The notes beneath the pieces are model-generated. The model was not told the DNA's origin. It made no database searches and saw nothing but the letters and a program-made list of their open reading frames with translations. Below, one piece after another: positions 41,452 through 50,270 of a stretch of DNA of 64,000 nt. Both the position numbers and the translations under genes were made by a program. The DNA is from Paenibacillus melissococcoides (GTDB lineage: Bacteria; Bacillota; Bacilli; Paenibacillales; Paenibacillaceae): the NCBI GenBank assembly GCA_944800085.1, contig CALYLO010000014.1:1-64000 (forward strand), in the 5' to 3' direction. Within the stretch, counting starts at the first letter, position 1. Each line of letters starts with the position of its first letter.

Positions 41452-42822
41452 ATGATGCGACTATCCGCCATTGCCCAAAAAGGCCTGCTTCTGCTTGGGG
41501 CCGTCGTCTTGCTCAGCGGCTGCTTCGGGTCGAAGCCCGTCTTGGAAGAGCTTGGCGAGGAGGGCAAGGGAACGATAAAGATTCTTTATTATAACGAAGA
41601 TGATTTTTACCGGGAATACGGGAATGCGTTCAACGTCAAGTTCCCCAATATCGAGTTCGATATTGTGAGCACGAAGGAGCTTATGGCCGGAAGGATGAGC
41701 GGCGAGGATTTCGATTACCGGAGCGAGCTGGCGAAATGGGTGGACCTCCATAAGCCCGACGTGCTGTTGCTTGGCCGGGACGAGTATGAGGAGTATGCAC
41801 AGGCGGGCAAGCTGTTCAACCTGGATCCGATCATCAAGCAGGAGCAGTTCGATGTGGACGGATACATGCCCGGCTTGATTGACTCGCTGCGGGAGAAGGG
41901 GGGAGGCTCGCTTTATGGGCTGACGCCGAATTTCTTCACCAGCGTCATCTATTATAATGCCGATCTGTTCGCCGAGCACGGCATCGAGCTGCCCCGCAGC
42001 GGCCTCTCCTGGCAAGAGATGTTCGATCTGGCCGCTCGCTTCAAGGGCGCCGGCACGGCCGACGAACCCGTGTATGGATTGGACGCTGGCCATGGCGATG
42101 CGGCGGAACTGCTGGACAGCATCGCCCGGACGCTGAAGCTGCAGAGATTCGACGCGCAAGGGGAGAACGTGCTGCTGGAATCGGAGGGATGGAAGCAGGC
42201 GTTCCGCATGACTGCGGATGCGGTCCGCAGCCGTACGGTGAGGGTGCTTGGGGCGGGGGAGGCCGCGAGCTATCTCCCGTCCGATGATCTCTTCGTGAAC
42301 GGGCAGGCCGCCATGGTCATCGCGGGTTCAGGCTTCGCCTACAACATTAACGATACATCGTACAGCAAGAAGGCCAAGACGTTCGAATGGGGCATAGTTC
42401 CGGTTCCTGTAGACCCCGCGAATCCCGGAGAATCGCCATTTGCGTTTTATCGAGAGACGTTCGCCATATCGGCGGAGTCCGCGAACAAGCGGGCGGCCTG
42501 GGAGTTCATCAAGTATGTCGCTGGTCCGGAGAGAGCAAGCTCGGATGCGGAAGGGGTGTTGTACCAGCTGCCGACTCGCACCGGCTACGTCAAGGACCTC
42601 AACGGGAAAAGCGCGGAACCGTTGTATGCGCTGACGCCGATGGACCGGAAATATGAACGTACAGACAAGAAGATTCCCAAGTCTTTTGAAGACGTTTATG
42701 CGTCCCTGCTGAACGAAGCGCTGCAAGCCGTGATCGATCAGACGAGGTCGGTGGACGAGGCGTTGGCGAATCTGCAGCAGCAGGCGCAAGCGGCGCTTCA
42801 GGCGGCCCGCAGCGGCCAGTAG
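41452..42822 (+). CDS. Extracellular solute-binding lipoprotein 1
   Basis: 456 aa. ATG 41452 is 11 nt after AAGGAG; ATG 41443 is too close. Lipobox LLSGC with Cys24. ABC-type family 1 binding fold: GTIKILYYNEDDFYREYGNAFNVKFPNIEFDIV, DVLLLGRDEYEEYAQAGKLFNLDPII, GGSLYGLTPNFFTSVIYYNADLFAEHGIELP, KKAKTFEWGIVPVPVDPANPGES. No permease or ATPase gene is near. The neighbouring gene 42960 is a clear paralogue. Possibly a sensor or a binding protein that serves a distant transporter. Confidence 0.88.
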   Translation: MMRLSAIAQKGLLLLGAVVLLSGCFGSKPVLEELGEEGKGTIKILYYNEDDFYREYGNAFNVKFPNIEFDIVSTKELMAGRMSGEDFDYRSELAKWVDLHKPDVLLLGRDEYEEYAQAGKLFNLDPIIKQEQFDVDGYMPGLIDSLREKGGGSLYGLTPNFFTSVIYYNADLFAEHGIELPRSGLSWQEMFDLAARFKGAGTADEPVYGLDAGHGDAAELLDSIARTLKLQRFDAQGENVLLESEGWKQAFRMTADAVRSRTVRVLGAGEAASYLPSDDLFVNGQAAMVIAGSGFAYNINDTSYSKKAKTFEWGIVPVPVDPANPGESPFAFYRETFAISAESANKRAAWEFIKYVAGPERASSDAEGVLYQLPTRTGYVKDLNGKSAEPLYALTPMDRKYERTDKKIPKSFEDVYASLLNEALQAVIDQTRSVDEALANLQQQAQAALQAARSGQ

Positions 42823-42959
42823 GGACCGGGGATCGACGCGGAACGAATGTGGACGGGCGGGCTTGCGTTCGCCTGTCGCAATACATATGGAAGCTTGCGG
42901 CAGGCGGGCCTCCGCCGGTAAAGAGGCAAGACCGCCAGCTAAGGGGGAAGGAAGAAGAG

Positions 42960-44294
42960 ATGAGGTTTTCAGGGAAATGGAAGATAACGGGACTGCTGCT
43001 TAGTATTGCGATCCTGTTGAATGGTTGCATGGCAGGCAAGCCCGTACAGGACGATTTGGGGGAGGACGCCCCCGGCAGTCTGAAAATATGGTACCCGGAT
43101 GTGGAGCCGTTCCATATCAAATATGGGCAAATGTTCGCCGCCAAGTTCCCCGGCATCCAGGTGGACGTGCTGCGGGCGCGAGAATGGATAGAAGAGGCGC
43201 GGCAAGGGGATTACGAGGAGGCACTGAAGAGGCTTGTCGAATTGCATAAGCCGGATGTGCTGCTGCTGGACCAGGATGAATATGAAGCGCTGGCCCGGGC
43301 GGGCAAGCTGTATAATCTGGATCCGGCAATCATGCAGGACCAATTCGATCTGAGCCGATATATGCCGGGCATGATCGACATGCTGCGGGAGAAGGGGGAC
43401 GGTTCGCTCTATGGGCTGGCTCCATTCATCCGGCCGCGGGTCATGTATTACAATGCGGATATGTTCAAAGAGAACAGCATCGATCCCCCCTCCAACAAGA
43501 TGCAGTGGCCTGACATATTCGCGCTGGCGGCACGGTTCGCGAATACCGGGACAGAGGACGCCCCTGTCTATGGCCTGATTGGCAATGAAGCTCACGATGT
43601 GCTGTCCCAGGTTGCGTTGACCTTGGATCTGCAATTATTCGATGCGAAAGGGGAGAATGTCGTGCTGCAATCGGAAGGATGGAAGCAGGCCTTCCAGATC
43701 GCGGCCGAGGCGATCCGGAGCAAGGCGATCTCGGTCCGTTCCCCGAAGGAAGCGGGCGAGGGCACGGAGGGTTACGGTTATTTTCTCGCCATAAACAAGT
43801 TCCTGAACGGCGAAGCGGCGATGTTGATCAGTGATCATTACTTTGCCTCCCAGCTCCGCAGCAAAGCGAAGACCTTCGACTGGGGCATGGTCACGGTTCC
43901 GATCAACCCGGCGCGGCCCGATGAATCGACTTCGGTCTACGTGCCCCAGATTCTGGCTATCGCCGCAGATTCTCCCCGCAAGCAGGCCGCTTGGAACCTT
44001 GTCCGTTTCATCAACGGACCGGAGGTGGCCAAGGCCAGATCGCGTACGGCCGGGAGTGATCTGCCGGCGATAACCGATTATGTCTCCGGCGGCGATCGCG
44101 CCGATACGGAGGTGTTTTATATGCTGAAGCCGGCGCCTCAACATAACGAACGCGTGATGAAGCGGATTCCGGACAGCTTCTATGAGGCGTATTCATCGCT
44201 GGCGAATGAAGCGCTGCAATCCGTGATCGATAACGAGAAGCCGGTGGAGGAGGCGCTGGCCGAACTGGAGCAGAAGGCGCAGGCCGTGCTGTAG
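42960..44294 (+). CDS. Extracellular solute-binding lipoprotein 2
   Basis: 444 aa, ATG 42960 behind AAGGGGGAAGG. Lipobox LLNGC with Cys23. It aligns along its length with the preceding protein: KPDVLLL(G/D)(R/Q)DEYE..A.AGKL.NLDP.I..(D/E)QF; SEGWKQAF.(M/I)......(R)S; (V)PNPA-type motif IV(T)VP(I/V).PA.P.ES; and NEALQ(A/S)VID. A tandem duplication therefore made the pair. No transporter genes accompany them. Ligand unknown; the fold is that of sugar-binding proteins. Confidence 0.88.
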   Translation: MRFSGKWKITGLLLSIAILLNGCMAGKPVQDDLGEDAPGSLKIWYPDVEPFHIKYGQMFAAKFPGIQVDVLRAREWIEEARQGDYEEALKRLVELHKPDVLLLDQDEYEALARAGKLYNLDPAIMQDQFDLSRYMPGMIDMLREKGDGSLYGLAPFIRPRVMYYNADMFKENSIDPPSNKMQWPDIFALAARFANTGTEDAPVYGLIGNEAHDVLSQVALTLDLQLFDAKGENVVLQSEGWKQAFQIAAEAIRSKAISVRSPKEAGEGTEGYGYFLAINKFLNGEAAMLISDHYFASQLRSKAKTFDWGMVTVPINPARPDESTSVYVPQILAIAADSPRKQAAWNLVRFINGPEVAKARSRTAGSDLPAITDYVSGGDRADTEVFYMLKPAPQHNERVMKRIPDSFYEAYSSLANEALQSVIDNEKPVEEALAELEQKAQAVL

Positions 44295-44413
44295 TTGGCC
44301 CGCAGCAAGGCGCAGGAGGCGCATCAAGGCAGATGATGACCTCGCCGACCGGAAGGAAACTTGGTGTGTCGGCAGCTGCCCTGTGGAAGAGAGGCAGAAG
44401 GATAAGGGATACG

Positions 44414-44828
44414 ATGAAAAATAGGTTCAAAGAGGCGGCAATCGCGGCCTTTCTGCATGCTGCTGCTGTTCGGTTCGATGAACGCGGCTGCCGACGCGGT
44501 TTCGCAATCCACGAACCAAGCCGCGGCCAAGCCGGCCGCTTCTTCCGGCGCGAGCAGGCAAAAGCGGATTGAGGCAGAGACGGACAGATTAATAAAAGCC
44601 AGCAAAAATCCGGGTGATTTTTTGCCCTTTATGTCAATGACAAATCATTGAATCCGCAGGAACACATCACTTTTTTTGAGTTCCGTATCATTTGACAACT
44701 ATGACGACTATGTCAAGCTGGCCTCTCAACTAACCACTCCCCTGCTGATCAAGCCCGGCGGATTGCCGGATGGCTATGTCTTTTCCAAAGCGGAAGTGGG
44801 AAGAGACTGTGAAATCCTGCGTGGATGC
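44414..44828 (+). pseudogene. Decayed copy of the secreted protein gene at 40618
   Basis: ATG 44414 AAAAATAGG copies the start of gene 40618. Translating across frames gives KNRFKEAAIAA, then KNPGDF, VNDKSLNPQEHITFF, FDNYDDYVKLASQLTTPLLIKPGGLPDGYVFSKAEVG. These match KNPGDYYILYVSDKSLNGGDHF, YEDYMKVASKLKTPALKRPDGLPEGYKFTKADIE. At least three frameshifts are present, and the homology ends where insertion sequences begin. It is therefore the outer half of an old duplication of the secreted-protein/lipoprotein unit. Confidence 0.75.
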
Positions 44829-46364
44829 CACTAGCGTTGCATAGAACCTGACATGAAGAAGACTTTAAACTCCAGATACGGAACTAATAATCATTATTTA
44901 TATATATTTACAGTTTCTTTTTTCCTAGCAAAGCCAAAAGTCGATCTCCTCCTAAACCATAGGAACATGTTACCATCAAATGTTAATATGCCATTATTAC
45001 CTATTTAATCACCACTTTAACGGTCTTACATTGCTTTGGGTGTTTTCGTGGTCGACCACCCTTTCGTTTCTTCCGCCTGCCCTTCGAGTGCTTGGTTGGT
45101 TTGCGGTGCAGTGCCATCAAAAATTGATCCCACGTTTTATTCATATAGACCCGAAGCAGCTTTAGAAATGACCATAGCGTTTGAGTGGTGTCAGCCTCCT
45201 TCCGGACCAACATGACTAAACCATATGCGATGAAGGCTAAAAAAATCTGGTTCCATACTGCCTCTGGATGGAAACTGTACAAATGGACTAAGCTCATATG
45301 TTGCTTCATCCATTTAAAGAATAATTCAATCATCCAGCGGCGCCGATAAATCTCGCAGATTTGGGCTGCGGACTTATCCCAGACATTCGTAAGCACACGG
45401 TACTGGCGGTTCTTCTCATCGGTATACTCCACTAACCGGAGCTGGGCTTCTATCACATGGCCTTCTTCATCCTTGTAGCTCACGATCACGTCAGCATCAC
45501 GCACCACAGGCGTCGTTTCATCGATCTCGTGCTCGCAGATGATCGCCGTCTTGTTGCTTTTCTTAATGCGTGCCACGAAGCGTAGATTATCATCCAGCCA
45601 CTGCTTATAGTGACCATATGTGATGTACCCGCGATCCAAAACATGAATGGCATCTTTATCGATCACCAGATCCAAAGCCACTTCGCTGTCAGCAACGCCT
45701 CGTGTGGAACAAACAATGTTTTCGGGATAGACGGTATCCGGGTCGCAAACAGCAAGTTTGGTGTGGATCTTTACCCCGTTGCTGTGTTTGGAGCAGTAGG
45801 CCCATTTTCCAGCGACATCAGGGAGTGTAAGTACCGTTGAATCGACAATGCTCAGTTTCCCGATGCCGGGGATACCCTGCTTCGGATAAAGTTGTTGCAA
45901 ACGTTGTGTCACTTGAATCCATAGCTGCTGCAACACCGGTAAAGGCAACGCTCTGAGTGTACGTACGAGTTGGGAAGCGCTAATGGATTTCAAGTGGATC
46001 GCCTGCTGCAGCTGTTCGTTCGCACGCAACGCGTTGCAGATATCTTCGAGGTCCGTGCGTTTATTCAATTGAGCATCAATGAGTAGTTTGATCGCTCTCA
46101 CGAGTGTAAACTTTCGTCGATAATTGAAGATTGGGAATTCGTCGTCCGAGAGCTGAATCAAATTTAGGCATTTACAAATGACGGTCTGATCTGGTATATT
46201 ACCCATGGTCTTTTCTCCTTTTGGTGAGGGAATGGGTAACATGCCTATCCTTCAACATTAGGAGATTTTTTTATGAGTTACCAGATATAATCGATCAATA
46301 AATTGAAGAAAAAGTAATTAATGAGAAATATATTTTTCATGTCAGGTTTGGTGCAAGGCTAGTG
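44829..46364. mobile_element. IS4-family insertion sequence
   Basis: Terminal inverted repeats: left CACTAGCGTTGCATAGAACC (44829 on) continuing TGACATGAA; right end, read inward, CACTAGCCTTGCACCAAACC continuing TGACATGAA. Length about 1,536 bp with one transposase on the - strand. No target duplication is seen at the two flanks (..GTGGATGC / TTTTAGTC..), so the flanks may have recombined. Confidence 0.8.
45001..46206 (-). CDS. IS4-family DDE transposase
   Basis: 401 aa. ATG 46206 has AAAGGAG upstream; the frame extends to 46242. N-terminal DUF4372-like part, then the catalytic core: first Asp in LSIVDSTVLTLPD, second in AIHVLDRGYITYGHYKQWLD, and the IS4 signature YRRRWMIELFFKWMKQHMSLVHL containing the Glu. 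The C-terminal tail is basic (KHSKGRRKKRKGGRPRKHPKQ). The gene is uninterrupted, so the element may still move. Confidence 0.93.
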   Translation of the reverse strand: MGNIPDQTVICKCLNLIQLSDDEFPIFNYRRKFTLVRAIKLLIDAQLNKRTDLEDICNALRANEQLQQAIHLKSISASQLVRTLRALPLPVLQQLWIQVTQRLQQLYPKQGIPGIGKLSIVDSTVLTLPDVAGKWAYCSKHSNGVKIHTKLAVCDPDTVYPENIVCSTRGVADSEVALDLVIDKDAIHVLDRGYITYGHYKQWLDDNLRFVARIKKSNKTAIICEHEIDETTPVVRDADVIVSYKDEEGHVIEAQLRLVEYTDEKNRQYRVLTNVWDKSAAQICEIYRRRWMIELFFKWMKQHMSLVHLYSFHPEAVWNQIFLAFIAYGLVMLVRKEADTTQTLWSFLKLLRVYMNKTWDQFLMALHRKPTKHSKGRRKKRKGGRPRKHPKQCKTVKVVIK

Positions 46365-46397
46365 TTTTAGTCTATGGAACAGTCCGAAATTGATGCC

Positions 46398-46535
46398 GTT
46401 TTGCAGGAATCCCTGTAACGGAGCACACGTCATAAAGGAAAACTGCAGTTTTACAGTTTTTCGGCAAGCTGAGCTGTAAGAAGCAGGGGCGGGGCTGTCT
46501 CGCTGCAGCTAAAAAACTACTTATGGGACAGCCCC
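46398..46535. repeat. ~140-bp interspersed repeat, copy A
   Basis: Begins TTTTGCAGGAATCCCTGT and ends CTACTTATGGGACAGCCCC. It includes a GGGGCTGTC/GACAGCCCC hairpin near its right end. About three quarters of the bases match copy B at 49857-49997. It lies 34 bp after the IS4-family element. A MITE or the common flank of an older element. Confidence 0.6.
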
Positions 46536-46546
46536 TTGCCTATCGG

Positions 46547-46916
46547 TCAATTGCCGGATTGAAGCATCTCGAACACCTGCTGCACGTCCTTGTCTCCGCG
46601 TCCCGACAGATTGACGATGATGATCTGATCGCGGCGAGGCTGCGGCGCCAGCTTCAGAGCGTGGGCGACGGCATGGGCGCTCTCCAGCGCCGGAATGACG
46701 CCTTCCGTCTTCGACAGCACCTGGAACGCTTCCAGCACTTCCTCGTTCATGACGGTGACATATTATGATCGCCTGGAAATGCTTGACCATCGATTGGAAC
46801 GGATGCGGGCCTATCGCCGACCCGAGCAGGTAGAACGTGGACTCGTAATTGTCCACGAGATCGTTCAGCGCTTCGTCGACGGCGTCCTTCAAGCGGCCCG
46901 ATGTCTGTGTGCTCAA
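46547..46916 (-). pseudogene. trpB: Tryptophan synthase beta chain remnant
   Basis: On the - strand one frame reads QTSGRLKDAVDEALNDLVDNYESTFYLLGSAIGPHPFQSMVKHFQAII, matching the middle of TrpB ('G..TLKDA..EA.RDWV.N...T.Y..GSA.GPHP...(M)V..FQ.(V)I'). Another frame reads NEEVLEAFQVLSKTEGVIPALESAHAVAHALKLAP, then IIIVNLSGRGDKDVQQVFEML, the C-terminal end. The N-terminal third and roughly 100 codons between the two blocks, including the indole-site region, are missing. No other trp genes are near. A non-functional leftover from a rearrangement. Confidence 0.85.
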
Positions 46917-47071
46917 TGATAACGCCTCCCTGTGCGCCCAGCGCCTATAATTAATTTGATATTTTAACGCATTACCGAACTGACGTTCACGAAAACTTGC
47001 TCCGCTTCTCCTGGGGGAAGGGTAAAAAATTCGTCAAATGTGTCATAATCTTAGATGCGGCTCGATTCGTG

Positions 47072-47100
47072 TTGGAACGTGTCGAGACGAATGGTATAAT
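47072..47100 (+). promoter_or_regulatory. Sigma-A promoter of the ROK kinase gene
   Basis: TTGGAA, 17-bp spacer, TATAAT; about 110 bp upstream of the start codon. Confidence 0.65.
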
Positions 47101-47211
47101 GAGACCGATGGAAGCGTTACCGCTCGCAAGGCGGCCGCTGAGGGCTGCGCGGGACCGATAGACAGACAGGGCGCAGCCGTACCAGGCATGGAGAAGGTGA
47201 GGGAGAAAGTA

Positions 47212-48093
47212 ATGACACGTATAGGAGCGATTGAAGGCGGAGGCACCAAATTTGTCGTCGCCGTCGGCACGCCGGACGGACAGGTAGGAGAGACGGAGAC
47301 GTTCCCTACGACCACGCCGGAAGAGACGATGGACCGTACTGTGCAGTTTTTTAAGGATAAGGGAGTCGACGCGATCGGCTTCGGGTCGTTCGGCCCGGTG
47401 GATCTGAACCCGGCGAGCGCCACCTATGGCCATATCGCCAAGACGCCGAAGCCGCATTGGAGCAGATATGACGTCGTGGGCCATTTGAATCGCCATTTCA
47501 ACGTGCCGATCGGATTCGATACGGACGTGAACGGAGCCGCGCTGGGCGAAGCGACCTACGGGGCGGCGAAGGGGCTGAGCAGCTGCCTCTATATAACTGT
47601 CGGCACCGGCATCGGAGCCGGGGCGGTCGTGGAAGGCAAGCTTGTTCACGGGCTGACTCATCCGGAGATGGGCCATATTTTCGTGAAGCGCCATCCGGAG
47701 GATACGTATGCGGGCAAGTGCCCGTATCATCAGGATTGTCTGGAAGGCTTGGCTGCCGGACCGGCGATTGAAGCGCGCTGGGGCGTCAAGGCCTATGAAT
47801 TGGGCGAAGATCACAAGGCTTGGGAGTTCCAGACGTATTATCTGGCTCAGGCCTTGATGAATTATATTTTGACCATGTCCCCGGAGAAAATCATTCTGGG
47901 CGGCGGAGTATCGAAGCAGCTTCATCTCTTCCCGCGCATTCGCGAGGAAGTGAAGCGGCTGCTGAACGGCTATGTGCAGCATCCGGCCGTGTTGGATACG
48001 GGCAGCGGCTATATCGTGCCGCCGGGTCTTGGGGATCGCGCAGGAATTACCGGAGCTGTGGCATTAGGAATGCAAGCGCTGAAGCAGCAATAA
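47212..48093 (+). CDS. ROK-family sugar kinase (fructokinase-like)
   Basis: 293 aa; ATG 47212 with GGGAG upstream. N-terminal phosphate loop GAIEGGGTKF (residues 4-13), second phosphate motif SCLYITVGTGIGAGAV, sugar-binding/zinc segment LTHPEMGHIFVKRHPEDTYAGKCPYHQDCLEGLAAGPAI, and adenosine motif IILGGGVSKQ. The H-x-C-x-H-x-C zinc arrangement and length fit fructokinases of the ScrK/GmuE type, which phosphorylate fructose or mannose at C6. It lies near the mannoside locus and could supply mannose-6-phosphate, although transcription units are separate. Confidence 0.9.
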   Translation: MTRIGAIEGGGTKFVVAVGTPDGQVGETETFPTTTPEETMDRTVQFFKDKGVDAIGFGSFGPVDLNPASATYGHIAKTPKPHWSRYDVVGHLNRHFNVPIGFDTDVNGAALGEATYGAAKGLSSCLYITVGTGIGAGAVVEGKLVHGLTHPEMGHIFVKRHPEDTYAGKCPYHQDCLEGLAAGPAIEARWGVKAYELGEDHKAWEFQTYYLAQALMNYILTMSPEKIILGGGVSKQLHLFPRIREEVKRLLNGYVQHPAVLDTGSGYIVPPGLGDRAGITGAVALGMQALKQQ

Positions 48094-48275
48094 CCGAATC
48101 TTCCACCGTCAAGCTCGTCTCGGCCAGCGCAGTGGCGAGCACGACCTTGCGAGTGAAGAGAGGTTGTCCCATAGGTGGAGCGCAAGGAGACGGGCTAGAC
48201 AGGACAGCAGAGATTAGGAAGGGATAGCAGAGGATGTAGAGGCGGGAAGATAGCGGCGGAAGATGGATGTTGCAA

Positions 48276-49874
48276 TGAAATCCTGCGTTTTTCAGAGTGT
48301 TGAGAAAGTCTATGTTAATTACCCATTCACCGCGTTAATTTGGTATAATGTTCTTATCATAATCCATGGAAAGCGTGGTGTTTGTATGCTTTACACGAAT
48401 GATCCCAACCCACAACTGGACTATGAACTGGTTTGTCTTGAGCATATGGTTGCCCCTGATCACTTGCTTCGTCATATCGATAAACATATTGATTTTACCT
48501 TTATTTTGGACCTTGTGCGTCCTTACTACAGCGAGTCGAACGGCCGACCATCTGTGGATCCCATTGTGTTCTTTAAAATGCTGCTGATCGGCTACTTGTA
48601 TAACATTCGCTCAGAGCGAGAACTGGAGCGAGTCGTCAACGATTCCCTGGCTTTTCGGTGGTTCTTACGGCTCGGGCTTTCCGGCAAAGCGCCTGACCAT
48701 TCGATCTTTAGCTGGAACCGGAAAAATCGGTTTAAGGATACTACCGTCTTCCAAGATATCTTCGATAATATCGTTCAGCAGGCGATTCAGCACAACATGG
48801 TGGGAGGGCGGCTGCTCTTTACCGACTCCACGCATATCAAGGCAAATGCCAATAACGGACGGTACGAGAAACGAGAAGTCACTTGTACGCCTTATGAATA
48901 TCTCCAAGAGCTGGAGCAAGCCGTGAATGAGGATCGGGTCGCTTTTGGAAAAAAGCCACTGCCTCCCAAAGAGGAGGCCGAAACCAAGGAACAAAAAGTT
49001 AGCTTAACAGATCCGGATAGCGGAAACCTGAATCGGGATGGAAAACCGGAAGGGTTTCATTATTTAGATCACCGCACCGTAGATCATAAATACAACGTGA
49101 TTACGGACTGCTACGTTACGCCTGGAAATGTGAATGATTCGGTTGTTTATGTGGATCGTCTACTACATCAAATAGAGAAGTTTGGCTGGGAAAAGTCGCT
49201 GGAGGCCGTTGCACTCGACTCTGGTTACATGACGGCCTATGTTTGTTACCGTACGAACAAATTAAACATCACGGCAGTTATTCCAGAGCGTTCGACCCGT
49301 GAACACGGTGTATTTCCCAAAGAGAAATTTCATTATGATGCAGAAAAGAATGTTTTTATCTGTCCAAACCAGCAAGAACTCACGTACCGCACCACAACAC
49401 GAAAAGGATTCAGAGATTATAAATCCGATCCCAAACAATGCGCTGCCTGTCCATTATTGAGCAAGTGTAACGAGAACAAAAATAAACAACGCACCATACA
49501 ACGGCATATCTGGGAAGAACACAAAGAGAAAGTAGTTCAAAACTTCCAGAGTGAGAGCGGAAAAGCCGTTTATGCCCTACGCGCCCAAACCATTGAGCGA
49601 AGTTTCGCGGATGCCAAAGTGCTCCATGGACTTCGCTATTGCCGGTTTCGGGGAAGAGACAAGGTGCAGGAGCAAGTGCTGATGACAGCCACTGCACAGA
49701 ACATAAAAAAGATAGCCACACATCTCGCCAGAAGGGTGGGGTAAAGCAAAGACCCCATCACCCCTCCATTCTCTCTCACCAAACACCACTTTTTCCCAGC
49801 AAAATGATATTACATTGATATTACTTCGTAAAAAACAGGGGTTTTCCAACAGCCTGGTTTTTGCAGGAATTCCT
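48276..49874. mobile_element. IS1182-family insertion sequence
   Basis: The transposase gene is flanked by imperfect inverted ends: left GAAATCCTGCGTTTTTCAG then AGTGTTGAGAAAGTC; right, read inward, GGAATTCCTGCAAAAACC then AGGCTGTTGGAAAACCC. The same left motif GAAATCCTGCG also occurs at 44811, and the same right motif at 46400, around the IS4-family element. Exact outer limits are uncertain by about 20 bp. Confidence 0.7.
48386..49744 (+). CDS. IS1182-family transposase
   Basis: 452 aa; ATG 48386 with GGAAAG upstream. DUF772-type N-terminus (NGRPSVDPIVFFKMLLIGYLYNIRSERELERVVNDSLAFRWFLRLGLSGKAPDHSIFS), DDE core with Asp in FTDSTHIKANAN and EAVALDSGYMTAYVCY, and zinc-like CAACPLLSKC. The end AQTIERSFADAKVLHGLRYCRFRGRDKV carries the Glu. 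No interruption. Confidence 0.94.
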   Translation: MLYTNDPNPQLDYELVCLEHMVAPDHLLRHIDKHIDFTFILDLVRPYYSESNGRPSVDPIVFFKMLLIGYLYNIRSERELERVVNDSLAFRWFLRLGLSGKAPDHSIFSWNRKNRFKDTTVFQDIFDNIVQQAIQHNMVGGRLLFTDSTHIKANANNGRYEKREVTCTPYEYLQELEQAVNEDRVAFGKKPLPPKEEAETKEQKVSLTDPDSGNLNRDGKPEGFHYLDHRTVDHKYNVITDCYVTPGNVNDSVVYVDRLLHQIEKFGWEKSLEAVALDSGYMTAYVCYRTNKLNITAVIPERSTREHGVFPKEKFHYDAEKNVFICPNQQELTYRTTTRKGFRDYKSDPKQCAACPLLSKCNENKNKQRTIQRHIWEEHKEKVVQNFQSESGKAVYALRAQTIERSFADAKVLHGLRYCRFRGRDKVQEQVLMTATAQNIKKIATHLARRVG

Positions 49875-49997
49875 GTGATGAAGCAAACGTTAGAAGGGAA
49901 AACTGCGTTATTGCAGCTTTTTTCGGCAAGCCGAGCCGAGCTTTGAGAAACAGGGGGGTGTCCCGCGGTAGCGAGAACTACTTATGGGACAGCCCCC
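49857..49997. repeat. ~140-bp interspersed repeat, copy B
   Basis: Starts TTTTTTGCAGGAATTCCTGT, directly at the right end of the IS1182-family element, and ends CTACTTATGGGACAGCCCC as copy A does. GGGGGGTGTCCCG/GGGACAGCCCCC forms a hairpin. The remaining sequence to 50190 shows no supported gene. Confidence 0.6.
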
Positions 49998-50190
49998 TGG
50001 GTGCGCTTGGAGCGTTCGGAGCAGCTTCCGGAAGCTTGCTGCGGGCCTTGAACGGCACCTTGAACAGGACCTCGGCCGGGATTATGAGCGGGACGATGCG
50101 CTGGCGATACGCGAGGCGTCTCTTCGCTAGGGCGCCGGCACGGGAAACGGGCTTGCGCTCCGCTTCATCCCACCCCAAGCGAATAGATAG

Positions 50191-50235
50191 AACAACCACC
50201 GTTGGAGGTTATCTCTGACGGTGGTTGTTTGTTTT
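50191..50235. terminator. Bidirectional terminator at the end of the lacI-type gene
   Basis: Perfect 12-bp stem AACAACCACCGT/ACGGTGGTTGTT with a 15-nt loop; TTGTTTTAT follows on the + strand. Confidence 0.75.
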
Positions 50236-50270
50236 ATAGAGTAGTTATTCGGCCTAATGCGCGGCCGTCC

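Noticed and set aside
45610..45840. A 76-codon + strand frame and similar long frames opposite the IS4 transposase
   Set aside because: They are shadows of the transposase codons; no binding site and no independent support.
49978..50199. A 73-codon - strand frame between the repeat and the lacI-type gene
   Set aside because: Its start lies inside the terminator stem and the product resembles nothing; low-quality frame.
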